64,000 nt of DNA, from assembly GCA_041690535.1 (NCBI GenBank), contig JAWLHA010000001.1:124001-188000 (forward strand), written 5' to 3'. The notes beneath the pieces were generated by a model that ran no database searches, was not told the origin of the DNA, and saw only the letters and a list, made by a program, of their open reading frames with translations. Shown here in pieces: positions 48,108 through 57,012 of the stretch (positions are counted from its first letter, which is position 1; each line of letters starts with the position of its first letter). This stretch comes from JAWLHA01 sp041690535. Its GTDB lineage: Bacteria > Pseudomonadota > Gammaproteobacteria > Thiohalomonadales > Thiohalomonadaceae. The translations under genes and the position numbers were made by a program.

Positions 48108-49334
48108 ATGGCAAAGATCAAGGCATGTCGTTCATGCGGTCATCAGGAGTTGCACCCGGTGCTCGATTTGGGCGAGACGCCACTTGCCGACAGACTGCTG
48201 CGCAGGGAGCAGTTGGAGCAGCCGGAGCCGAAATTCCCCCTGGAGGTGGTCTTCTGCTCCCACTGCGGCCTGATGCAGATCCTGGAGACGGTCCCCCCCT
48301 TCCTCCTCTTCTGCGATGAGTATCCCTACTACTCCTCCTTCTCCCAGGAGCTGTTGGAGCACTCAAGAACCAACGCCCGGGAGCTGATCAAAGAGCGGCG
48401 CCTGGGCGCGAGAAGCATGGTGGTGGAAATCGCCAGCAACGACGGTTACCTGCTCAAGAACTACGTCAATGCGGGAATTCCGGTACTGGGCATCGACCCC
48501 GCAGAGGGGCCGGCGCGGGAGGCCGAAAAGGCGTGGGTGCCGACCATCAATCAGTTCTTCACCTACGAGCTTGCAGAGGAGTTGGTGGGCAACAACCAGA
48601 TGGCCGATGTGATTCACGCGAACAACGTATTGGCCCACGTAGCGGATACCAACGGCTTTGTCAAAGGGCTCGGGCGGCTTCTGAAGAACGATGGGGTGGC
48701 AGTGATTGAGGCGCCTTACGTGCGGGACCTCATCGAGCACTGCGAGTTCGACACCATCTATCACGAACACCTCTGCTACTTCTCGGTGACCTCCGCCAAC
48801 CACCTGTTTCGGCAGCACGGGCTTTTTCTCAACAGGGTGAAATGGATGCCCATCCATGGGGGCTCGATGCGCTACTACGTAGAGAAGCGCGAACGCGTGG
48901 ACGACTCGGTGCGCAGCATGCTGGCGGAGGAGGTCGCCCTGGGCGTGAACACCCTGGAGTACTATCGTGATTTCTCCCAACGGGTGGAGACCATTCGCGA
49001 ACAGCTGCGCGCCATGCTCGATGAGCTCAAGGGGCAGGGCAAGCGGATTGCCGCCTACGGGGCCGCCGCCAAGGGGAGCACCCTGCTGAATTACATCGGC
49101 ATTGGACACGATACTGTTGAGTTCGTGGTGGATCGCAACGTGCACAAGCAGAACAAGTACATGCCCGGCCAGCACATCCCCATTCTGAAGCCGGAGAAAA
49201 TCCTCGAACAGATGCCCGACTACGTGTTGCTGCTGCCCTGGAATTTTGCCAACGAAATCCTCTCGCAGCAGGAGGCTTACCGCCGGCTGGGGGGCAAGTT
49301 CATCATTCCCATCCCCACGCCGAGCATTGTCTGA
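48108..49334 (+). CDS. Nucleotide-sugar C-methyltransferase
   Basis: The 408-residue protein has the three-part structure of TylCIII-type C-methyltransferases: an N-terminal zinc domain with CRSCG (about 7-11) and FCSHCG (about 49-54), a SAM-binding domain with VVEIASNDGYLL (about 104-115), and a C-terminal domain with IAAYGAAAKGSTLLN (about 313-327). These enzymes add a methyl branch to keto-sugars. IYHEHLCYFS is also conserved. GGGAGG precedes the ATG. It probably acts on the CDP-sugar. Confidence 0.88.
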   Translation: MAKIKACRSCGHQELHPVLDLGETPLADRLLRREQLEQPEPKFPLEVVFCSHCGLMQILETVPPFLLFCDEYPYYSSFSQELLEHSRTNARELIKERRLGARSMVVEIASNDGYLLKNYVNAGIPVLGIDPAEGPAREAEKAWVPTINQFFTYELAEELVGNNQMADVIHANNVLAHVADTNGFVKGLGRLLKNDGVAVIEAPYVRDLIEHCEFDTIYHEHLCYFSVTSANHLFRQHGLFLNRVKWMPIHGGSMRYYVEKRERVDDSVRSMLAEEVALGVNTLEYYRDFSQRVETIREQLRAMLDELKGQGKRIAAYGAAAKGSTLLNYIGIGHDTVEFVVDRNVHKQNKYMPGQHIPILKPEKILEQMPDYVLLLPWNFANEILSQQEAYRRLGGKFIIPIPTPSIV

Positions 49335-49360
49335 GAACCAGGAAAATTGGAGGGCGAGCG

Positions 49361-50527
49361 ATGTTTTGCCCCAATTGCGAGCAGGAACAGCTCACCGTTT
49401 TCCATGAGATCGAAGGGGTTCCAACCAATAGCTGCATACTATTGGACTCGCCCGATGCCGCGAGAAACTACCCGCGCGGGTCCATTCGCCTCGGGTTCTG
49501 CCAGAAATGCGGCTTCATCTCCAACACGGCTTTCGACTCGCGGCTTACCGAGTACTCGGACCGCTATGAAGAGACCCAGGGGTTCTCGCCCACCTTCAAT
49601 ACGTTTCACGAGCGGCTGGGGCGCCGCCTGGTGGACCGGTACGGCCTGAACGAGAAGCGCCTGGTGGAGATCGGTTGCGGCAAAGGGGAGTTCCTCGCCC
49701 TCCTGTGTGAGTTGGGGGACAACCACGGGGTCGGGTTCGATCCCGGTTACCTGGAGCGGCGACTGCCCCCGCCCATCCGCGGGAACGTGGAGTTCGTGAA
49801 GGATTTCTACTCGGAGAAGTACGCGGCATTTGACGCGGATTTCGTCTGCTGCAAGATGACTCTGGAGCACATCCACCCGACCGGGGATTTCCTCCGCACG
49901 GTGCGCCGCTCCATCGGCCCCCGGGAGGGGGTGATCACCTTCTTCCAGATCCCCGATGCGACCCGCATCGTGAGCACCTGTGCCTTTGAGGATGTCTACT
50001 ACGAGCACTGCTCCTACTTCACCCCGCCATCTCTGGCGCAGCTGTTCGAGCAAAACGGGTTTCAGATACTCCACCTCGGCTCCGAGTATGAGGGGCAGTA
50101 TCTGACCATCGAGGCCGTGAGCAACAACGCCCCGGAGAGGCTGCCGGGGCTCGAACCGGACGTGGAGGAGATCGGAAGGCAGGTCGCGGCGTTCCCGTCG
50201 CTGTTCCAGGAAAAGGTCACCACCTGGCGCGCGCGCCTGGCCCTCTGGCGCCGGCAGGGGCGCAGGGTGGTGTTGTGGGGCTCCGGCTCGAAGGGGGTCT
50301 CGTTCCTCACAACCCTTGGGGTGGGGGAGGAGATCGACTACGTGGTGGACATCAACCCCTTCCGCCAGGGATTTTTCATGTCGGGAACAGGGCACCGTAT
50401 TGTCGGACCTGAATTCCTGCGCAACTACCGCCCCGAGACGGTGGTGCTGATGAACGCCATCTACAAAGACGAAGTGCGGAAATCGCTGGGGGAGATGGGG
50501 CTCCGCCCGGAGATCATCCCGCTGTGA
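49361..50527 (+). CDS. C-methyltransferase-like protein, second of three
   Basis: The 388-residue protein shares the architecture of the preceding gene in divergent form: CPNC (3-6) and CQKCG zinc pairs, a SAM motif LVEIGCGKGEFL (about 100-111), YYEHCSYFTP, and the C-terminal VVLWGSGSKGVSFL. It is closer to the next gene than to the previous one. The substrate cannot be assigned. It overlaps the next gene by GTGA. Confidence 0.8.
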   Translation: MFCPNCEQEQLTVFHEIEGVPTNSCILLDSPDAARNYPRGSIRLGFCQKCGFISNTAFDSRLTEYSDRYEETQGFSPTFNTFHERLGRRLVDRYGLNEKRLVEIGCGKGEFLALLCELGDNHGVGFDPGYLERRLPPPIRGNVEFVKDFYSEKYAAFDADFVCCKMTLEHIHPTGDFLRTVRRSIGPREGVITFFQIPDATRIVSTCAFEDVYYEHCSYFTPPSLAQLFEQNGFQILHLGSEYEGQYLTIEAVSNNAPERLPGLEPDVEEIGRQVAAFPSLFQEKVTTWRARLALWRRQGRRVVLWGSGSKGVSFLTTLGVGEEIDYVVDINPFRQGFFMSGTGHRIVGPEFLRNYRPETVVLMNAIYKDEVRKSLGEMGLRPEIIPL

Positions 50528-51696
50528 CGGGGCAGGGCGGCGGGGGGGCGCTCGCCTGCCCGGTCTGTGGTGGGATGGAGCTCTCCGGCTGCCTCGACTT
50601 TGACCGGCTGCCGGTCTTCTGCAATGTGCTCCATGACACACCGCAGCAGGCGCGGGCGGCGGAGTGCGGGCGGATGGAGTTGGTTGCCTGCCGTCGCTGT
50701 GGGCACCTGTTCAACGCGGCATTCGACCCAGCGAAGACCGAATACAGCCCGAGATATGAGAACTCTCTCCACTTCTCGACCACCTTTCATAGCTACGCCG
50801 AGGGGCTCGCAAGAGAGTTGGTGGAGCGCTACGGGGTGGTGGGCAAGACCGTGGTGGAGCTGGCCTGCGGCAAGGGTGACTTCCTGCGTCTGTTGTGCGA
50901 GGCAGGCGGCAACCGGGGCCTCGGCTTCGACCCCAGCTACGAGGGGGAGGTGGAGCACCCCGACTTTGAGGTGGTGCGGGACTACTTCGATCCGCTGCGG
51001 CTCGAATCCGATGCAGCCCTGGTTTGCTGTCGACACGCACTGGAGCACATCGATCGGCCGGTGGAGTTCCTCTCCGGGCTGCGGCAGGGGCTGGGGGAGG
51101 AGACGCTCCTCTATTTCGAGGTGCCCAACGGCGATCACATGGTAAAGCACGCCGGGATTTGGGATCTCATCTACGAGCACTGCGGCTACTTCACAAGGGT
51201 CTCGCTGCAGCGTGCGTTCACCGCTTCAGGTTTTTCGGTGCTCAAGACCGACACAGCCTTCGGCGGGCAGTTCCTCCAGTTGCATGCGCTGGCGGGGGGG
51301 ACGCCCGCGCGCCCCGAACCCGGCGAGGGCACGCAAACCGAGGGCTTCGCCCCGGCGGTGGAGCGCAAGCTTGCGCTTTGGCGCGAACGGCTCGAGCGGC
51401 TGCGCGAGGCGGGCACCCCCGTGGCGCTGTGGGGCGCCGGCTCGAAAGGGGTCACCTTCCTCAATGCACTTCCGACCCGGGAGGTGATCGGCTGCGCCGT
51501 CGATCAAAACCCGCGCAAGTGGGGCCGCTTCGTCCCTGGGACCGGACACCCTGTGCAGGGGCCTGAGTTCCTGCGCACCTACAGGCCGGGGGCCATCATC
51601 GTGATGAACCCGATCTACGCAGGTGAGATCGCGCGCCAGGTGGACGCGCTGGGCGTGAGCTGTCAGCTGCTGGTCGAGCATTCGCCGGACGGCTGA
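50524..51696 (+). CDS. C-methyltransferase-like protein, third of three
   Basis: The GTG at 50524 overlaps the preceding stop. The 390-residue product has CPVCGG and CRRCGH zinc pairs, VVELACGKGDFLRLL, IYEHCGYFTRVSLQ, and WGAGSKGVTFLNAL, in the same order as the previous gene. The two clearly arose by duplication. Both retain the glycine-rich SAM loop, so both could be active, perhaps on different sugars or carbons. Confidence 0.8.
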   Translation: MTGQGGGGALACPVCGGMELSGCLDFDRLPVFCNVLHDTPQQARAAECGRMELVACRRCGHLFNAAFDPAKTEYSPRYENSLHFSTTFHSYAEGLARELVERYGVVGKTVVELACGKGDFLRLLCEAGGNRGLGFDPSYEGEVEHPDFEVVRDYFDPLRLESDAALVCCRHALEHIDRPVEFLSGLRQGLGEETLLYFEVPNGDHMVKHAGIWDLIYEHCGYFTRVSLQRAFTASGFSVLKTDTAFGGQFLQLHALAGGTPARPEPGEGTQTEGFAPAVERKLALWRERLERLREAGTPVALWGAGSKGVTFLNALPTREVIGCAVDQNPRKWGRFVPGTGHPVQGPEFLRTYRPGAIIVMNPIYAGEIARQVDALGVSCQLLVEHSPDG

Positions 51697-51705
51697 GAAA
51701 CAGGC

Positions 51706-52983
51706 GTGGCACACCTCGACTCACCGGGGCTTCCCGGCCACAGCGACTTTCTCGTGATTGGTGGCGGTGTGGTCGGGCTCACCGTCGCCCTGGAACTCCG
51801 CAGGCGCCACCCCGGTGCGGTGGTCACCCTCATCGAGAAGGAGCGCGCCTGTGGTCTGCACGCCAGTGGACGCAACAGCGGGGTGCTGCATGGGGGCTTT
51901 TACTACACCGCCGACTCCCTGAAGGCCCGTCTCACCCGGGAGGGTAACCGGGAGATGACCCGGTACTGCATGGAGCGAAGCCTCGCGATCAATCGATGCG
52001 GCAAGCTGGTAGTGGCCACCGATGAGTCGGAGTTGCCGGCCCTGGAGGAGTTGCACCGGCGGGCTGCTGCCAACGGGGTGGAGTTGCACCGGCTGAGCGC
52101 TCGGGAGGCGACGGCGATCGAGCCGCAGGTACGGCCAGGGGCGGGACGGGCGTTTTCGCCCACCACCGCCACGGTGGACCCCGGGAAAGTGATGGCGGCG
52201 CTCACGGTCGATGCACAGCGCAGCGGGGTGAAGGTGGTTGCAGGCTGCCCGTTTCTCGGACGCAACGGCCAACGGGTGCAGACCGGCCATGGGACAGTGG
52301 AGTGCGGCTATGTGGTCAACGCGGCGGGGCTCTATGCCGATCGCATCGCCAAGGCTTTTGGCCATGGGCGGCACTTTGCCCTGGTTCCCTTCAAGGGGCT
52401 CTACCTCTACGCAGAGCCCCATGTTCCAGCGCTGCGCACCAACATCTACCCGGTCCCGGACCTCCGTAACCCCTTTCTGGGCGTGCACTTCACGGCCACC
52501 GCCAGCGGACGCGCCAAGATCGGCCCGACGGCGGTTCCCTGCCTATGGCGGGAGCATTATCGCGGCATCGAGAACTTCCGCTGGGGGGAAGCGAACGAGA
52601 TCATCCGCCGCGAATTTGCTCTGTGGCGAGCCAATGCGTTCGACTTCAGGCGCCTCGCCTGGGAAGAGCTTCTGAAGCAGTTTCGGCCCCGCATGGTGGC
52701 GCTCGCCGGGCGGCTTGTCCACGGAGTCGCCAGCCGCGATTTCCTGCAGTGGGGTGTCCCGGGGATCCGTGCCCAACTTGTCGATCTGCGGAAGGCGGCA
52801 CTGGAGATGGACTTCCGCTACGAAGGCGACCAACACTCCTTTCACATTCTGAACGCCGTCTCGCCCGCGTTTACCTGCGCCTTTCCCTTCAGCCGCCTGG
52901 TCTGCGACGAAATCGAGGCGCGCCTCTCCTCACGTCCCGACCGCGGTGGACCGGAAGGCGCCCCTGGCGCGCCGAACAGATAA
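51706..52983 (+). CDS. FAD-dependent oxidoreductase, L-2-hydroxyglutarate oxidase-like
   Basis: The 425-residue protein starts at a GTG. It has the FAD dinucleotide motif FLVIGGGVVGLTVALEL (about 15-31), ASGRNSGVLHGGFYYT, and the DAO-type fold of LhgO-like enzymes (usual length about 400). In the polysaccharide context it might oxidise a sugar or hydroxy acid; the native substrate is not evident. It follows the methyltransferases by 9 bp and so is likely in their operon. Confidence 0.8.
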   Translation: MAHLDSPGLPGHSDFLVIGGGVVGLTVALELRRRHPGAVVTLIEKERACGLHASGRNSGVLHGGFYYTADSLKARLTREGNREMTRYCMERSLAINRCGKLVVATDESELPALEELHRRAAANGVELHRLSAREATAIEPQVRPGAGRAFSPTTATVDPGKVMAALTVDAQRSGVKVVAGCPFLGRNGQRVQTGHGTVECGYVVNAAGLYADRIAKAFGHGRHFALVPFKGLYLYAEPHVPALRTNIYPVPDLRNPFLGVHFTATASGRAKIGPTAVPCLWREHYRGIENFRWGEANEIIRREFALWRANAFDFRRLAWEELLKQFRPRMVALAGRLVHGVASRDFLQWGVPGIRAQLVDLRKAALEMDFRYEGDQHSFHILNAVSPAFTCAFPFSRLVCDEIEARLSSRPDRGGPEGAPGAPNR

Positions 52984-53009
52984 GTCCGATACCAAGTATG
53001 TAATGTAGG

Positions 53010-53075
53010 GCGGATAAGCGTAGCGCATCCACCATTCTCGCCCGCAACCCGCGGATGCGCCGCGCTTATCCACCT
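53010..53075. repeat. Inverted repeat of the GGATAAGCG-GCGCATCC type
   Basis: GGATAAGCGTAGCGCATCC (from about 53013) is followed about 25 bases later by its near-complement GGATGCGCCGCGCTTATCC. This small intergenic repeat is common in many proteobacterial genomes. The wider intergenic stretch 52,984-53,560 holds no gene but also a second small transposable element. Confidence 0.6.
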
Positions 53076-53240
53076 CACGCCGATCGCTGCCCACTCCCTC
53101 ATCGCCGTATCAACGGACCAAGATGCCACGCCAGCGGGCCCCTCAATCAGTCTTACAACTCAGATCAAAACGCAATCACTGGTGCCGTTCCCTGATCACT
53201 TCGTATCAGGGAACGCGGCAAACCCGCCTCCATGCACGCG

Positions 53241-53316
53241 CAGGGAAAAACGCATACCTACCCAAGGACTTACATCGCTCACAGCACGGCCGTGATGTGA
53301 GTATGCATTCACCCTG
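53241..53316. mobile_element. Miniature transposable element, family 2, copy 1
   Basis: A 76-bp element beginning CAGGGAAAAACGCATAC and ending GTATGCATTCACCCTG gives 16-bp imperfect inverted ends. It is flanked by a perfect 10-bp direct repeat, CATGCACGCG, the expected target duplication. It shares the central ACATCGCTCACAGCACGGCC segment with copy 2 near 55.7 kb. Duplication of 10 bp would suit an IS4-type transposase, which is inference. Confidence 0.75.
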
Positions 53317-53560
53317 CATGCACGCGTAACCGGCGGTTGCACCAAGGGGAGAATGCGGTAGTGTCGCCGTTGCAGCTAGCAGTTCCCCCCAGGCGCACCC
53401 CCTTCCAAAGGCTTGGCTTCTCTCTCATCCGCCAGTCGCCGTTGCGGATCTGACGTACACGCTTCCCTGCATAGATCCCCATGTGACTGCAGCTAAGATC
53501 GCTACACGCTCTCACTCGATGTCACAGGGGCTGTGCACGAAGCCCACATGGGGAGGCGCC

Positions 53561-55132
53561 ATGAAGTACGTCTGGATCCCTGCTGTGGCCATGCTAATCA
53601 GCGTGGCGCTGACTCCGTTGCTGGCGCGTCTCGCACCGCGCGTCGGCCTCATCGACATCCCGTCGAGTCGAAAGGTGCACCAGGTGCCCGTGGCCCGGGT
53701 CGGCGGCATACCGATGGTGGTCGGCACCGTTGCGACGCTGCTGCTGACGGGGATCGTTGAACCGCCTGTGCAGCATTACCTTTTCGGGGCGGCGGTGCTC
53801 GCCATATTCGGGCTATGGGACGACTGCAGGGAAATCGGGCACTACTGGAAATTTGTTGGCCAGGGGGCTGCGGTGCTGCCCCTCGTCTATAGCGGCTTCC
53901 ACATCCAGGCACTGCCGTTCTTCGGTGCCATCCCGCCTTCGGTGGCCATGGCCGTCACCGGCTTTGCCATGGTGGGCCTGATTAACGCGATGAACCACTC
54001 GGACGGGCTGGACGGCCTTGCGGGCGGCGAGGCGCTCATCACTCTTGCAGGCGTCGGCCTGTTGAGCTTCGTGGCAGGAGATGCGCTCGGCGTCGTCCTG
54101 GCGCTCGCCATGAGTGGCGCCCTGCTGGGTTTTCTGCGCCACAACAATCACCCGGCCCGCGTATTCATGGGTGACTCCGGAAGCCAGTTCCTCGGCTTCA
54201 CATTGGCATTTCTCCTTGTCCACATGGAGCGTAGCGCCACCGCAGTGAGTCCCGCGGCGGTGCTGCTGCTGGCCGGACTTCCGGTGATCGACATCCTGGT
54301 GGTCCTGGCGAAACGCATTCGCGGGGGGGCCAACTGGTTCCTGGCCAGCCGCAACCACATTCACCACCGACTGCTCGACGCGGGGGCCGGTCAACCCGCC
54401 GCCGTGCTGCTTCTCTACTTCGGACAGGTGCTCTTCGTCGGCACGGGGGTGTTGTTGAGGGAGGCCGGCGATGCCTCGATTCTGGGCACTTACGCCATCA
54501 TGACCACAGGCGTTTTCGTAATCGTGAGGGGGTTCGAGCAGCGGCGATTGCGGCTCTTGAGTCACCTTGGCCCTAGCGAGCGCCCGTGGCGCGCTGCCTC
54601 ATTGCCGCGCAAGATGGTGGCCGTCTGCGCCTCGGGCTACCTGCTGGCCGCAGGGGTGGCAGCCCGCGCGACGTCACCTGAATTCGCACTGGCGACCGCG
54701 GTTGTCCTCGCCGTGCTTGTGGCGGAGATCGCCTTCGGTACCCGACGCCGTTCCGTGGTGCGGCGCGCCGCTGTCTACGGGGCCATTGCCATCGTCACCT
54801 ACCTTGGCGGCCACCGGCTCGGAATTCCCCCTTGGGTGGAGGTCCCTTTCTTCGCGGTGCTTGGGCTCGGCACCGCACTGGCGATGGCATTTCAGGCCAA
54901 CAGGAAGCGTCAGTTCAGGCTCTCGCCCTTGGACATGATCACCGGGGTCTTCTTTATCGGGCTCCTCGGCCTGGCTCTGGAGAGAGGCGGCACCCTGGGG
55001 TGGGCCGTGCAGTTTTTCATTCTGGTCTATGCCACCGAAGTCTTTATCACCCAATCACGGAGGCGACTTGACGGAATCAGTGCCGCCTCGACCGTCGCCG
55101 TTGCCGCGGTTGCCATGAAAATCGTGATCTGA
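53561..55132 (+). CDS. Undecaprenyl-phosphate sugar-1-phosphate transferase (WecA-like)
   Basis: The start at 53561 has GGGAGG upstream. The 523-residue integral membrane protein has MraY/WecA motifs: SRKVHQVPVARVGGIPM (about 32-48), LWDDCREIG, NAMNHSDGLDGLAGG (about 144-158), VFMGDSGSQFLGF (about 203-215), and the HIHH motif near 264. It transfers a sugar phosphate to the lipid carrier and starts the repeat unit. It is about 170 residues longer than WecA, with additional C-terminal membrane segments of unknown use. Confidence 0.87.
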   Translation: MKYVWIPAVAMLISVALTPLLARLAPRVGLIDIPSSRKVHQVPVARVGGIPMVVGTVATLLLTGIVEPPVQHYLFGAAVLAIFGLWDDCREIGHYWKFVGQGAAVLPLVYSGFHIQALPFFGAIPPSVAMAVTGFAMVGLINAMNHSDGLDGLAGGEALITLAGVGLLSFVAGDALGVVLALAMSGALLGFLRHNNHPARVFMGDSGSQFLGFTLAFLLVHMERSATAVSPAAVLLLAGLPVIDILVVLAKRIRGGANWFLASRNHIHHRLLDAGAGQPAAVLLLYFGQVLFVGTGVLLREAGDASILGTYAIMTTGVFVIVRGFEQRRLRLLSHLGPSERPWRAASLPRKMVAVCASGYLLAAGVAARATSPEFALATAVVLAVLVAEIAFGTRRRSVVRRAAVYGAIAIVTYLGGHRLGIPPWVEVPFFAVLGLGTALAMAFQANRKRQFRLSPLDMITGVFFIGLLGLALERGGTLGWAVQFFILVYATEVFITQSRRRLDGISAASTVAVAAVAMKIVI

Positions 55133-55638
55133 CATCGACTGGGGTTTGCGGCAGGCCCCTCGGTTCAGTCGCCAAAGGCGGTCTTGGTCACTGGCGCCAG
55201 GGCGTTTCCAGGGGAGTCACCACTACACGGCGCGAACTACGGAAGGAAAATGGACGCGTTTTCACCCACAGTCGTACTCGCAGCCACTATGCTTAATGCA
55301 GCTTTTGGTGTTTGCACAATGTCATCTGAGCCGTTGCACGGTCGCAGAGGGATCTCGGCATGGCAGGAGCACGGTGTGAACCCGGCGCTTTTCTAAGCAT
55401 GTTTCGCCGCGACCGTTTACGAGGTGGTGGGACAGTTCCGAACCGCTCGCCACTGGACTCGCCAAGGACCTCTTTCCGTGGGCCCTGCTTCGGTCAGCCC
55501 TCCGCCTCGACCGCTGTCTCCTGCAATGTGGTTTCCACTCTCTTCCCGCCTGGGCTGTTGCAAACACTCGCCCCCTTTCCGCGTTCGACAGCGGGGGCTT
55601 ATTCGGGGAGGCACATGCAGGCAAGTTTCTCTGGTGAG

Positions 55639-55804
55639 CGGGGTAAACGCATACTAACGTCACGGCCGTGCTGTGAGCGATGTAAGTCCTTGAAAGCAGG
55701 TACGCTGTGAATGCATCCCTGTACGCTCGACGGCCGCGTCCGTGCGGCCGACGACCTGCTTTCAAGAACTTACATCGCTCTTGGGTAAGTATGCGTTTAC
55801 CCTG
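55639..55804. mobile_element. Miniature transposable element, family 2, copy 2
   Basis: A 166-bp element beginning CGGGGTAAACGCATAC and ending GTATGCGTTTACCCTG. It is flanked by CTCTGGTGAG and CTCTGGTGAA, a 10-bp duplication with one mismatch. Long inverted arms contain GAGCGATGTAAG and CTTACATCGCTC, with a TTGAAAGCAGGT/ACCTGCTTTCAA inner stem. The surrounding 55,133-55,980 region holds no convincing gene. Confidence 0.72.
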
Positions 55805-55980
55805 CTCTGGTGAAGGGCCCGGTGGTCTGGATGGGGCGTCCGTGTTAGCGCCAATGAGCGTCGTCACCGACCCCATGACCTGCGGTACCGGCATCGACAA
55901 CACATACGGATACCGAAGAGAGCGGTTATGAGTGCCTCTTTGCAATGGGGTTGGCATATGGCCCGGCGAGCGAGGTGAGA

Positions 55981-56976
55981 ATGCTACCAGAATCCAAATT
56001 CGTGAGCAGTGGGGCGCGGCCTCAAGAGGCTGGAGAGTGCTCGCCCCGGGTCAGCATCGGATTACCCGTCTACAACGGGGCGAATTTCTTATCGGAGGCG
56101 TTACTGACGCTATTGGGGCAGACTTTCCCCGACTTTGAACTCATCGTCTCGGATAATGGCTCCGATGACGGGACGGCGGATATCGTTCAGGCGCATGCGA
56201 GGCGCGATGCCAGAATTCGATACTACCGAAACGCCGTAAATCGTGGCGCCGCGTGGAATTTCAATCGATTGGTCGAGTTGGCCCGGGGTGAGTATTTCAT
56301 GTGGGCAGCCCATGATGATGTCTGGGCACCCGACTTCATCGCCCGTTGCGTGGAGTCCCTCGACGCGCACCCTGAGTGTGTCTTGTGCTACAGCCGCACG
56401 CAGGTGGTCGGCGTCGACAGAACCTTCATCAAGGAGATTCCGGTCAACCCCCGCCTGAGCGCCCCGGCACCGCACCGGCGATTTGCGGCCATCTGGCGCT
56501 ATCCGCCTCAGGTCTCGGTGTTCGGGTTGATCCGTATGGATGCCCTCCGCAACACACGGCTGATTGGGGACTTCCCCTCGGCAGACCGCGTCCTGGCGGG
56601 CGAGCTGGCTTTGGCTGGGCCGTTTGTCGCTGTTGACGAGCCCCTGTTCTTTTACCGGCGTCACGATGCCCAGTCCACCGGGTCGCGTTACACGACCAAG
56701 CGGTCCAGGTGCAGCTGGTACAACCCCCTGAAGGCAGGGAGGCCGACCTTCCCGCAGTGGCGGTTGCTCGGAGAGCACTTACGGTCAATTCTGAGAATGC
56801 CACTGCCGCTGATGGGCCGGCTGCGCTGCCTGCTCACGTTGCTGCGTTGGAGTGTGCGTTTCCGGCGGGAACTCGCCTCGAACTTGATTTTGCAGGATGC
56901 GCAACGTCCGTTGCGGGGCAGAGGACAGTCGGCACCGTCTTACTCCCGCAGCGATGTGAGCGCCGACGGGAGCTAA
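55981..56976 (+). CDS. Glycosyltransferase family 2
   Basis: The start at 55981 follows GAGGTGAG; two upstream in-frame ATGs lack ribosome binding sites. The 331-residue protein has the GT-A fold signature VSIGLPVYNGANFLSEAL (about 24-41), LIVSDNGSDDGT, and the metal-binding WAAHDDVW (about 104-111). It is soluble or peripheral and transfers one sugar to the growing lipid-linked unit. Donor and acceptor cannot be told. Confidence 0.88.
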   Translation: MLPESKFVSSGARPQEAGECSPRVSIGLPVYNGANFLSEALLTLLGQTFPDFELIVSDNGSDDGTADIVQAHARRDARIRYYRNAVNRGAAWNFNRLVELARGEYFMWAAHDDVWAPDFIARCVESLDAHPECVLCYSRTQVVGVDRTFIKEIPVNPRLSAPAPHRRFAAIWRYPPQVSVFGLIRMDALRNTRLIGDFPSADRVLAGELALAGPFVAVDEPLFFYRRHDAQSTGSRYTTKRSRCSWYNPLKAGRPTFPQWRLLGEHLRSILRMPLPLMGRLRCLLTLLRWSVRFRRELASNLILQDAQRPLRGRGQSAPSYSRSDVSADGS

Positions 56977-57012
56977 TGTCCCCCACTGTTGAACCACCCC
57001 CCGGAAACGACT

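Noticed and set aside
55184..55396. Small plus-strand frame (with MDAFSPTVVLAATML) in the 55.1-55.9 kb intergenic stretch
   Set aside because: There is a passable ribosome binding site before the inner ATG at 55250, but no known motif, and composition is like the surrounding non-coding DNA. Left out as unsupported.
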